This document shows positions 17,280 to 25,408 of a stretch of DNA of 64,000 nucleotides, in pieces. Under the pieces are notes generated by a model. It saw only the letters and a program-made list of their open reading frames with translations. It had not been told where the DNA came from and did no database searches. Source of the stretch: Saprospiraceae bacterium. Lineage in GTDB: Bacteria > Bacteroidota > Bacteroidia > Chitinophagales > Saprospiraceae. The stretch covers positions 1 to 64,000 of the forward strand of contig JABSSL010000005.1 of the NCBI GenBank assembly GCA_013214355.1. Reading direction: 5' to 3'. Position 1 is the first letter of the stretch. Every line of letters begins with the position of its first letter. The position numbers and the translations under genes were made by a program.

Positions 17280-20200
17280 ATGCTGCTCACCCTCGTTGAT
17301 GAAGTTTTGCCAATTAGGTCTCTTGGCCTGGTAGCAATAGCCCTAGTTTTGCTCCTCTGTTCCTGCCAATCCGCCATTCCCGAAGAAATTGAAGCTGAAT
17401 TCGCTAGTTTACCTAAGGAATTAGATTTCAATATCCATGTAAAACCCATCCTCAGTGATCGCTGCTATGCTTGCCATGGACCAGACCAGGCTAAAAGGGA
17501 AGCTGGTTTGCGCTTGGATGAAGCAGCAGCAGCCTATGCACCACTTCCTGATCATCCCGATAAAGTTGCCATCGCTCCTAAAAGCTTGAGGAACAGTGAA
17601 GCTTTTCAAAGGATTACCACTACTTCTCCAGACTTGGTGATGCCTCCACCAGAATCAGAATTACATCTAAGCGCAAGGGAAAAGGCCATTCTTACCCGGT
17701 GGATACAGGAAGGAGCTATCTATCAGCCGCACTGGGCCTTTACCCCACCTAATCTTCCTCAAGTCCCCACAGGCAAAAGCGGGGACTGGCCACGCAATGA
17801 AATAGATTATTTTATACAACGTAAAGCAGAGGAACAGTCCCTCCCCACTTCTACACAAGCTAATGCCGAAATTTTGCGAAGGCGTCTGAGTCTTGACCTA
17901 ACCGGTTTACCTCCAGACGAGGAGCTCTTACCCTTGGGAACAGCTGATCAGGTGTCTGAGGAGCAGTATGAAGCCTGGGTAGATCAGCTCTTGTCTTCGC
18001 CTCATTTTGGAGAACGTATGGCAGCTGATTGGATGGATGTATCCAGGTTTGCCGATACGCATGGATATACGGTCGACCGTTATCGAGACATGTCCCCTTG
18101 GCGAGATTGGGTCATCAAGGCTTTCAACAACAATATGCCGTTTGATCAATTCATCACTTGGCAATTGGCCGGTGATCTTATTCCAGATGCGACAGATGAA
18201 AGCATCCTCGCCACAGGATTTAACCGCAACCACCAACAAAACATGGAAGGCGGCATCGTTCCAGAGGAGTTTAGGGTAGAATACGTAGCTGACCGAACCA
18301 ATACCTTAGGAACGGCCTTCATGGGTATGACGCTGGAATGTGCCCGTTGTCATGATCACAAATACGATCCCATATCACAGGCAAATTACTACCAGCTTTT
18401 CAGCTTTTTCAATAATGTACAAGAAGCCGGACAAATCAGTTGGGACAATGCCATGCCTGTCCCTACGCTCCTACTAAAATCCGAAAGGACGGATAGTATC
18501 CTATCTCTACATGCACAAAAGATTGAGCAACAGCAAGAAGCATTAACGGCTTTCGACCAAAGTCAGTTACAGGAATTTGAGGCTTGGTATCAAACCCAAA
18601 GGCAACAAGAAATTCAGATCAAAGTGCCCCTACAAGCTCATTTTGATTTTGATGGTAATCGCATTCAAAATAAACTTCCACCCTACCAGATCGGAGTCAT
18701 GAAACAACAGCATGTAAAGGGCAAAATTAAGGCTGATTTGGTAGAGGGTAAATCTGGGAAAGGCCTGAAATTGGATGGTGATGCCTGGCTAGACCTAGGT
18801 CCTGTTGGAGTATTTGATCGTGCAACGCCTTTTAGTATCAGTCTCTGGGCCAATATCCCAGAAGATCTAACAGATGGGGTAATATTTCACAAGGGCATTG
18901 GTGCAGCCTTGTATAATTTTCGGGGTTATCACTTAGCGCTTAAGGATAATCGATTTGAAATACTAATGGCCCGAACGGAACCCTACAATGCCATCATAGA
19001 GTACAGTGATGACATCCCCCGAGATCAGTGGATACACCTCGCCCTCACTTACGATGGCTCCTCAACAGCAAAAGGACTGCGGTTTTTCCTCAATGGAGAG
19101 GAACAATCTACCGAAGTTAGCAGTGATCATTTGTACAAAAGCATACTTTTTGATATGCCTAAGTCGCAAGAACCCGGATTGCAGATTGGAGCCCGGTGGA
19201 GAGGTATAGGGGCTGCAGGTAGCATAATAGATGATATCAAGGTATTTAAAGGGCAATTGAGCAATTTGGAAGTTCAAAAACTGGCTTTAGTTGCCTTACC
19301 AGACGTAGCCGCTCAAAACAAAGACCTATATCGCGAGTTTTTCCAGTTCAATCAAGCAGCAAATCGGAAGCCTTTACTCCATACGCTAGAATCCGAACGC
19401 AGGGACTACAACCAGATCATGGATACCATCAAAGAGATTATGGTAGTACGGGAAATGGAAAAAGCTAGGGCTACTTTCATATTGGATCGAGGCCTTTATG
19501 ACAGTCCTACGGATCAAGTTTTCCCCAATACCCCTGAAAGACTCTTGCCGTTCGCCGAAGATCTTCCGAAAAACAGATTGGGGCTAGCTAAGTGGCTACT
19601 TGATCCTGCCAACCCTACGACAGCACGAGTATTGGTAAACAGAGTTTGGCAGCAGTTTTTTGGTAGGGGGTTGGTAGCTACCGCAGAAGACTTTGGTAAT
19701 CAAGGACAACTCCCATCTCACCCAGCCCTATTGGATTGGTTGGCTGTGCAATTCAGGGAATCAGGTTGGGATACTAAAGCTTTGGTAAGATTGATTGTGA
19801 TGTCGTCCACCTATCGACAGAGCTCCAAAGCAAGCGTCCTGCAAAGAGAACAAGATCCAGAAAATATTTATCTCACACGAGGCCCAAGCATGCGATTAAC
19901 AGCTGAAATGTTGCGGGACAACGCCTTAGCTGCTAGTGGGCTTTTATCCGATCGAATTGGAGGTCCTAGTGTCAAGCCTTATCAACCGGATGGTTTGTGG
20001 CGCATCAATGGCTCTAGATACCAGGCAGATAAGGGTGAGCGATTATACCGTAGAAGCTTGTATACCTTCTGGAAACGTACAATCCCCCACCCTACGCAAG
20101 CTACCTTTGACGCCCCTAGCAGAGCCAACTGTACCGTGCGACGGCAAAAAACCAGTACCCCTTTGCAGGCTTTGGTCTTGCTTAATGATCCGATCTTTTT

Positions 20201-20498
20201 GGAAGCAGCAAAGGTATTGGGGCAGAAAATGAGCAAGGCTACAAGCAACGAAGCTGCCATCGCTAGCGCTTTCAGAAGCCTGTCAGGCAGAGCCCCTACC
20301 CACGATGAATTACAAGTTTTACTGGAACTGCAACAGCAGGAAATCCAGAAATTCAAGACCGAATCAACTAAAACTGAAGGATGGTTAACCGCAGGAGACT
20401 TTGCATTGGACTCCTCCATAGACCCTGCCTTACTGGCTGCCAATGCAGTTGTGGCTAGTACTATTATTAATGCCGATGCTAGTGTAATCAAAAGATAA
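17280..20498 (+). CDS. PSD1-type multidomain cytochrome c / DUF1549 / LamG / DUF1553 lipoprotein
   Basis: The 1072-residue protein begins with a signal peptide ending in a lipobox-like stretch (LLLCSCQ, C29 likely lipidated). A planctomycete-type cytochrome c domain follows with a haem site CYACH (62-66). The DUF1549 domain (about 160-390) has a second CxxCH at 354-358 (CARCHDHKYDP). A concanavalin-like LamG domain (about 450-665) is inserted, and then a DUF1553 domain runs to about 1040. Such proteins are abundant in Planctomycetes and Verrucomicrobia and are linked, without firm proof, to complex polysaccharide use. The DUF1501 gene starts 4 bases later, the usual partner. The domain order is read from sequence; the function is unknown. 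Confidence 0.88.
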   Translation: MLLTLVDEVLPIRSLGLVAIALVLLLCSCQSAIPEEIEAEFASLPKELDFNIHVKPILSDRCYACHGPDQAKREAGLRLDEAAAAYAPLPDHPDKVAIAPKSLRNSEAFQRITTTSPDLVMPPPESELHLSAREKAILTRWIQEGAIYQPHWAFTPPNLPQVPTGKSGDWPRNEIDYFIQRKAEEQSLPTSTQANAEILRRRLSLDLTGLPPDEELLPLGTADQVSEEQYEAWVDQLLSSPHFGERMAADWMDVSRFADTHGYTVDRYRDMSPWRDWVIKAFNNNMPFDQFITWQLAGDLIPDATDESILATGFNRNHQQNMEGGIVPEEFRVEYVADRTNTLGTAFMGMTLECARCHDHKYDPISQANYYQLFSFFNNVQEAGQISWDNAMPVPTLLLKSERTDSILSLHAQKIEQQQEALTAFDQSQLQEFEAWYQTQRQQEIQIKVPLQAHFDFDGNRIQNKLPPYQIGVMKQQHVKGKIKADLVEGKSGKGLKLDGDAWLDLGPVGVFDRATPFSISLWANIPEDLTDGVIFHKGIGAALYNFRGYHLALKDNRFEILMARTEPYNAIIEYSDDIPRDQWIHLALTYDGSSTAKGLRFFLNGEEQSTEVSSDHLYKSILFDMPKSQEPGLQIGARWRGIGAAGSIIDDIKVFKGQLSNLEVQKLALVALPDVAAQNKDLYREFFQFNQAANRKPLLHTLESERRDYNQIMDTIKEIMVVREMEKARATFILDRGLYDSPTDQVFPNTPERLLPFAEDLPKNRLGLAKWLLDPANPTTARVLVNRVWQQFFGRGLVATAEDFGNQGQLPSHPALLDWLAVQFRESGWDTKALVRLIVMSSTYRQSSKASVLQREQDPENIYLTRGPSMRLTAEMLRDNALAASGLLSDRIGGPSVKPYQPDGLWRINGSRYQADKGERLYRRSLYTFWKRTIPHPTQATFDAPSRANCTVRRQKTSTPLQALVLLNDPIFLEAAKVLGQKMSKATSNEAAIASAFRSLSGRAPTHDELQVLLELQQQEIQKFKTESTKTEGWLTAGDFALDSSIDPALLAANAVVASTIINADASVIKR

Positions 20499-20502
20499 AG
20501 CC

Positions 20503-21963
20503 ATGAGCAAGGAGCTATTTAAGATCGAAGACAAACAATCGCGGAGAAACTTTCTCACAAAAACATCTATGGGCTTGGGTGCCATGGCCCTAGGTTCGAT
20601 CGTTGGGGGTGGCCAGCTGTTGGCACAACAGCTTAACTCAACTGCTGATCATAGTCCAGCACCGATTTTACCCAATTTCCTACCCAAAGCAAAACGGGTG
20701 GTATACTTGTTCATGAGTGGAGGCCCATCACAAATGGATTTGTTCGATTACAAACCCGAGCTTCGTGCCGTGCATGGCCAGAATCTTCCCGACTCCGTCC
20801 GGAAAGGGCAGCGGCTAACGGGTATGAGCGCGGGGCAAACAGCTCTGCCCATGGCGGCCTCAGCATTTGACTTTCAGCGACACGGAAAGTCCGGGGCATG
20901 GGTGAGCGAACTCCTACCCCATACCGCTAAAGTCGTCGATGATCTTTGTTTCATTAAAACCATGTATACAGAGGCCATCAATCACGATCCGGCCATCACC
21001 TTCTTCCAATCCGGCAATCAAATTGCCGGGCGTCCCTCGATCGGGGCATGGGTGAGCTATGGTTTGGGGTCCTTAAATGAAAATCTCCCAACCTTTATCG
21101 TGCTCGTCTCGAAAAATGCGGGAGGCCAACCCTTATACGCCCGACTATGGGGTAATGGGTTTTTACCTACCAGACACCAGGGTGTACAATTCCGATCGGG
21201 CAAGGATCCAGTCCTTTATCTAAATAATCCAGAAGGCTATGATGGGATGGATCGACGGGCCATGCTCAATTACCTGAAGAAGCTGAACCAATTCCAAAGA
21301 GATGCCTATAATGACCCCGAGGTAGATAACCGAATCGCTCAGTACGAGATGGCCTATCGTATGCAAACGGCCGTGCCAGAGGTTACTGACCTTTCCGATG
21401 AACCCGACTACATCTTCGAACGCTACGGACCCGATAGCCGAGATCCAGGAACATACGCAGCCAATTGCTTACTAGCCAGAAAATTATTGGAAAAGAACGT
21501 TCGTTTTGTACAACTTTATCACCAAGGTTGGGATCAGCATACCTACCTCAACGGCGGGCTAAGACATCAAGCCAAAAACACAGATCAGGCAACCGCAGCC
21601 CTGATTACAGACCTAAAAGAGAGGGGACTGTTGGAAGATACACTCGTGATCTGGGGCGGTGAGTTTGGGCGCACCGTCTACTCCCAAGGCAAATTAACTG
21701 GAGACAGTTACGGCAGGGATCACCACCCTCGATGCTTCACGATGTGGATGGCAGGTGCAGGGGTGAAGGCAGGTATGACCTACGGTCGAACGGATGACTT
21801 CGGCTACAATATCTTGGAGAACCCCGTACATGTACATGATTTCCAAGCGACCTTGATGCATTTGATGGGGATTAATCACGAGCAATTGACCTTTAAGTAC
21901 CAAGGTCGACGGTTCCGCTTAACAGATGTACATGGTCATGTAGTTCATGATATCCTAAGCTAA
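20503..21963 (+). CDS. DUF1501 protein with Tat signal (sulfatase-like fold)
   Basis: This 486-residue protein carries a twin-arginine export signal (QSRRNFLTKTS then a hydrophobic stretch ending near LLAQQ), so it is probably exported folded. DUF1501 proteins share the alkaline-phosphatase/sulfatase fold; motifs seen here are FMSGGPSQMDLFDYKP, HDPAITFFQSG, WGGEFGRT and GRDHHPRCF. The gene follows the DUF1549/DUF1553 gene by 4 bases, and the two families nearly always travel as a pair. A substrate has not been established for the family. Confidence 0.9.
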   Translation: MSKELFKIEDKQSRRNFLTKTSMGLGAMALGSIVGGGQLLAQQLNSTADHSPAPILPNFLPKAKRVVYLFMSGGPSQMDLFDYKPELRAVHGQNLPDSVRKGQRLTGMSAGQTALPMAASAFDFQRHGKSGAWVSELLPHTAKVVDDLCFIKTMYTEAINHDPAITFFQSGNQIAGRPSIGAWVSYGLGSLNENLPTFIVLVSKNAGGQPLYARLWGNGFLPTRHQGVQFRSGKDPVLYLNNPEGYDGMDRRAMLNYLKKLNQFQRDAYNDPEVDNRIAQYEMAYRMQTAVPEVTDLSDEPDYIFERYGPDSRDPGTYAANCLLARKLLEKNVRFVQLYHQGWDQHTYLNGGLRHQAKNTDQATAALITDLKERGLLEDTLVIWGGEFGRTVYSQGKLTGDSYGRDHHPRCFTMWMAGAGVKAGMTYGRTDDFGYNILENPVHVHDFQATLMHLMGINHEQLTFKYQGRRFRLTDVHGHVVHDILS

Positions 21964-22051
21964 GAGAGGAAATGGTCCATTTGTAGTCAAAGGAGATACT
22001 TAGTTCCCCTGTTCTTCTAATCCATCGGTAAAGTCAGTAGTAAGCAGGAGC

Positions 22052-22354
22052 CTACACATCCTTCTGTAAGATTTCCCTAGCTTGCCTTACCATTTGGACC
22101 AGCTTAGGCCGAAGTTCTTGTGCTTTATCTATTGGCGCATCATAAGGCAGCATGAAAATTTTTTCCTCACCTTTCTCACCAAAGCCCTTTAGCTTGATCT
22201 GCTCTCGATCAAAATCTAACATCTCTGCATCCGTAACCCAATCCTCCTTCAAAAATGCCTTGATCATATCCCTCATATCAGGTCGATGATCCTCATTCAT
22301 GTGCGTAATGGCATAATTCACGAATTTCTGCTGAAACTCAGTATTTTCTGTCAT
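22052..22354 (-). CDS. DUF2470-domain protein
   Basis: The 100-residue protein matches the small DUF2470 domain, recognised from YAITHMNEDHRPDM near the N terminus and the later stretch MLDFDREQIKLKGF. In other proteins this domain is the C-terminal part of HugZ-like haem-utilisation proteins or pyridoxamine-phosphate-oxidase-like proteins. Here it stands alone. It is transcribed away from the adjacent AraC-type regulator gene. Confidence 0.75.
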   Translation of the reverse strand: MTENTEFQQKFVNYAITHMNEDHRPDMRDMIKAFLKEDWVTDAEMLDFDREQIKLKGFGEKGEEKIFMLPYDAPIDKAQELRPKLVQMVRQAREILQKDV

Positions 22355-22438
22355 ATTAATTAGATCTATGAGGTAGATTCGAAATCCTTCGAAAGTTTGT
22401 TCTCTTGCGTTGTCAAAATTAGGCTAACTTAAGGCTTG

Positions 22439-23257
22439 ATGCAATACCAAGAATTTCAACCGACAAAAGCACTTAGATCCTATGTAAATTGTATCTGGAC
22501 TTTGGAAAATCGTGTGCCAATGGGTCAATACTGCCCGAAGATAGAACGGATATTGCCTGATGGCCAAATGGAAATGATCTTTCACTTAGGTGGTCGATTC
22601 TTACAAAAGGATCAGGATCAAGAACGGATCCAAGCCAGAAGTTTCTTGTATGGACAACTGCACCAGTATTTGGATCTAATCCCATCAAGCGATACCAAAA
22701 TCATTGCCATTCGATTCCTGCCCTGTGGAGTTTTTCCTTTTGTTCCTATATCGCCCAAGGACTTTCAAGCACAGCAAATAAGCTTGCTAGATTTATTTGG
22801 AAAAAGTGGTGTGGAGTTGGAAGAACAGGTAAATGAGGCTCCTAATATTCCTTCTGCCATTCGCATCATAGAGGCATTTTTACTGCGTCAACTCGTCCGT
22901 TTTTCAAGGCCAGATCCACTGATTGTACATATAAGTGAAGTAATCAGGCATAGTGGGGGAATTGGCGACATCAAAGATATTCTTCGCTCCTACAAAATCA
23001 GTCCACGACACTTTCAAAGGAAATTCCTAGAAGTGACTGGCACAAAATCAAAAACCCTAGCTCGAATTACTCGCTTGCAAAAGGCTATGCGTCTAATTCA
23101 AGATCAGCCATCTTCTACTCTAACAGAGATTGGCTTAAGAGCAGGTTATTTTGATCAAGCTCACTTTATTCGGGACTTCAAGGGCTTTGCTGGCCAAAGT
23201 CCACGCCAATTCTTCACACAACAGAATCAATTAAACGAGCAATTTGTAAGGACCTAA
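22439..23257 (+). CDS. AraC-family transcriptional regulator
   Basis: The protein of 272 residues has an N-terminal domain resembling the DUF6597-type sensor (CIWTLENR, ILPDGQMEMIFHLGG). A C-terminal AraC DNA-binding domain follows (about 165-260) with two helix-turn-helix units; the second contains LTEIGLRAGYFDQAHFIRDFKGFAGQSP... in family-typical form. The start is the ATG at 22439 rather than the in-frame TTG just before it. It is divergent from the DUF2470 gene with about 85 bases between starts, so it may regulate that gene, itself, or the lipoprotein gene downstream. Confidence 0.88.
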   Translation: MQYQEFQPTKALRSYVNCIWTLENRVPMGQYCPKIERILPDGQMEMIFHLGGRFLQKDQDQERIQARSFLYGQLHQYLDLIPSSDTKIIAIRFLPCGVFPFVPISPKDFQAQQISLLDLFGKSGVELEEQVNEAPNIPSAIRIIEAFLLRQLVRFSRPDPLIVHISEVIRHSGGIGDIKDILRSYKISPRHFQRKFLEVTGTKSKTLARITRLQKAMRLIQDQPSSTLTEIGLRAGYFDQAHFIRDFKGFAGQSPRQFFTQQNQLNEQFVRT

Positions 23258-23258
23258 A

Positions 23259-23426
23259 ATAAGTAGTGTGACAATAGTAATCGTGAAATTTCAGGTAGTG
23301 AATTTTATGCCTAGGTGAGGCAGAAAAATTGCACCTAGCCGTAGGCTAAGTAAGATCTTTTCTAACGAAGGCTAGGCGAAAAAGTCGCAGCTGAAAAACA
23401 GGAGAATCTATTGTCACACTGCTTAT
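23259..23426. repeat. Possible MITE-like element with terminal inverted repeats
   Basis: A 19-base sequence ATAAGTAGTGTGACAATAG (23259-23277) recurs in inverted orientation at 23408-23426 with one mismatch (18/19), bounding a 168-base non-coding segment. The interior is rich in AGGCTAGGC/CCTAGGTG-like words and has no open frame. The span and terminal inverted repeats fit a miniature inverted-repeat element or a structured repeat. No second copy occurs in the window, and no obvious target-site duplication is seen beyond the repeat itself. Confidence 0.5.
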
Positions 23427-23475
23427 GTCGCTTTTGTACAATTTTACGCTAAACCAGGGAACTAGCTTTGTGTTC

Positions 23476-23970
23476 ATGAAAAAGAAAAATCAACTACATA
23501 GTGCCATCCTTTTGATGATCGTAAGTCTCTTACCTGCTTGTGCTTCCCAAAAGCATCTTACCGATACCACTATTACGCCATTTGACAACCTAATAGGACA
23601 CTGGGAGGGGCCTTTAGGAGGGGGAACATTCATAGAAAAATGGGAAAAGAAGTCCGGAGATTATCTACAAGGAGAAGCCTATTGGATTAGAGGAGGGGAT
23701 ACCATTTTGACTGAGGATATTAGTATTAGGAAGTTAGGTATTCATTGGGCATACATTGCGATCATCAACCATTCCGCACCAACTCTATTTACCGCTTCTA
23801 CTATTCAGGACAATAAGTGGATTTTTAAGAACCCAGAACATGACTATCCTCAGGAGGTCGGGTACCAACTAGGCAGTGAGAATGAACTTCAAGCCTGGAC
23901 CGATGGAATATCCAAGGGCAAACCAAGGAAAGATGAATACTTATTGCAACGGGTTACTTCCGGTCAGTAA
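23476..23970 (+). CDS. DUF6265-like lipoprotein
   Basis: With the ATG at 23476 the protein has 164 residues. It opens with a canonical lipoprotein signal (MKKKNQLHS, then LLPACAS with the lipidated Cys). A frame-compatible ATG at 23425 lies in the end of the inverted repeat and would spoil the signal peptide. The mature part resembles DUF6265 beta-sandwich proteins (IGHWEGPLGGGTFIEKWEK, WIFKNPEHDYPQEVGY). No function is known. It may be under control of the AraC gene upstream. Confidence 0.7.
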   Translation: MKKKNQLHSAILLMIVSLLPACASQKHLTDTTITPFDNLIGHWEGPLGGGTFIEKWEKKSGDYLQGEAYWIRGGDTILTEDISIRKLGIHWAYIAIINHSAPTLFTASTIQDNKWIFKNPEHDYPQEVGYQLGSENELQAWTDGISKGKPRKDEYLLQRVTSGQ

Positions 23971-23994
23971 ACCTAGGCCTTGTAAGCCCTCAAA

Positions 23995-24162
23995 CTAAGC
24001 TAACCAGTTCACAATGCTTCTTCCAATAATATACACTACAGGGAAAAAAGTGAGGCAAGCAATGGCAATGAGCGCGGAGGAGAGTTTTTCTTTATCGGGC
24101 ATTGTTTCTTCCTTTTTCCTTTCTTCTACGGAGGAAAATGGCATGGGGTTTTCATTTGACAT
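23995..24162 (-). CDS. Small single-helix membrane protein (55 residues), unknown
   Basis: A short frame starts at ATG 24162 and ends at TAG 23995. The product begins with a charged, soluble stretch (SSVEERKKEET, then PDKEKL), followed by one membrane helix of about 24 residues (about 29-47; SSALIAIACLTFFPVVYIIG) and a short tail. It is the third gene after the two YeeE/YedE genes, with 87 bases between. Charge and hydrophobicity pattern support a real small membrane protein, perhaps an accessory subunit. The function is unknown. Confidence 0.5.
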   Translation of the reverse strand: MSNENPMPFSSVEERKKEETMPDKEKLSSALIAIACLTFFPVVYIIGRSIVNWLA

Positions 24163-24249
24163 GACTTTTGGGTTTTGAGGGTTGAAGTTTATTACCTCTT
24201 TGGGTTCATTAAGCTCAGAGATCCCCTTTGAGGTGATTTAGGGACGACT

Positions 24250-24663
24250 CTAATGTGGTAGACTTTCTCGAAATTGACCGTAAACATACACGCCAAGTAG
24301 GGTACTCATTAAGATAGGAGCAGCTGCGATGTAGCCAGTACCAACAAGCGCAAAAATGGGAGCTACACAGAGCCCCGTCAAGACCCAGCCAAACCCAAAA
24401 AGTACACCGCCAATTATATGGGCCGTGGGTTGTAGGGGCTTCCTTTGCAGGATGACATCCTGCCCAGAGAAGGTCCGAAGTTGATACTTCCTAATGAGGA
24501 ATACCGTTATGCTTCCAACCAAAACAGCAGATCCAAATATTCCATACATATGAAAAGATTGCAGTCGGAACATCTCTTGAATCCGAAACCAACTTAAAGC
24601 CTCTGATTTGATAATTAATACACCAAAATACATGCCGATAATCAAAAATTTCAAGTTTTTCAT
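24250..24663 (-). CDS. YeeE/YedE-family (DUF6691) membrane protein
   Basis: This 137-residue protein with about four membrane helices is the shorter half of the split YeeE/YedE pair found in many Bacteroidota. The motif GFGWVLTGLCVAP matches the family stretch that usually reads GFGWALTGACPGP, so the central cysteine is kept while the following Pro-Gly is changed. Related proteins import thiosulfate or move sulfur compounds, but the substrate here is inferred only from the family. It starts 10 bases after the larger partner gene. Confidence 0.85.
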   Translation of the reverse strand: MKNLKFLIIGMYFGVLIIKSEALSWFRIQEMFRLQSFHMYGIFGSAVLVGSITVFLIRKYQLRTFSGQDVILQRKPLQPTAHIIGGVLFGFGWVLTGLCVAPIFALVGTGYIAAAPILMSTLLGVYVYGQFRESLPH

Positions 24664-24673
24664 AGCGTAAACT

Positions 24674-25237
24674 TCAGCTTAGGAAATAAGGTAAGAGAAA
24701 AAAGGTGAAGAACATTCCGCCTCCAAAGAATGCCAGGATGGCTAAAAAGGAAGCCCTACTCATCAATGACAAGCCCATGAAACCATGCCCCGAGGTACAG
24801 CCACCTGCATAACGAACACCAAAACCCACCAGGAATCCCCCCACGACCGTAAATAGCCAATATCTAGTTTCTGTGAAGCTAGATATCCCAAAGATCTCAT
24901 AGGGCATCATCCCGCTAAAGTCGGACAAGCCTAATTGTTGTAGATCCTCAACCGTAGCAGAGGCTATGGTGACTTGATTCGTATCATAGAAATAGTGAAA
25001 GCAAATCGCTGCTCCTAGGCATACACCGATGGAAAAGGCAATATTCCAATACCCATTGCGGACATCGTATTGGAAGTATTCAGCCTTGGAAGGTAATAAA
25101 GCGCAGAGATGTTTTAAACTCGAAGAGGCCCCTAACATTCTATTCCCCCAGAAAAGTAATAGCGGAATAGTTGCACCCATCAATGGTCCTACCACATACC
25201 ATGGCCAGGGGTCATGTAAAAGATCAAAAGTTTTCAT
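24674..25237 (-). CDS. YeeE/YedE-family sulfur transport-like membrane protein
   Basis: The 187-residue partner has about five membrane helices and carries the family signature GGCTSGHGFMG near residue 150. The conserved Cys of this signature is thought in TsuA/YeeE to handle thiosulfate. Together with the 137-residue protein encoded 10 bases downstream, it forms a split two-gene version of the transporter. It is first in the operon that continues to a small membrane protein. Confidence 0.87.
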   Translation of the reverse strand: MKTFDLLHDPWPWYVVGPLMGATIPLLLFWGNRMLGASSSLKHLCALLPSKAEYFQYDVRNGYWNIAFSIGVCLGAAICFHYFYDTNQVTIASATVEDLQQLGLSDFSGMMPYEIFGISSFTETRYWLFTVVGGFLVGFGVRYAGGCTSGHGFMGLSLMSRASFLAILAFFGGGMFFTFFLLPYFLS

Positions 25238-25408
25238 TTGGTTATTGCTGATTTTGGACGCAATTAAGTACCATTTTCAGGCAGATCAAAGCCTACATTA
25301 GTACTTGACACCCCTTTTCAGACCAAATGTCAACATCTTGAGTAAGTGGGAATAGGGAAACTGCTATCTGGTGCAGATTTAGTTCTATCTACTCCAGCAG
25401 TTCCATTC

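Noticed and set aside
20503-21963. Calling the DUF1501 protein a true sulfatase or phosphatase
   Set aside because: It lacks the formylglycine CxPxR motif and a clear nucleophile; only the fold family is supported.
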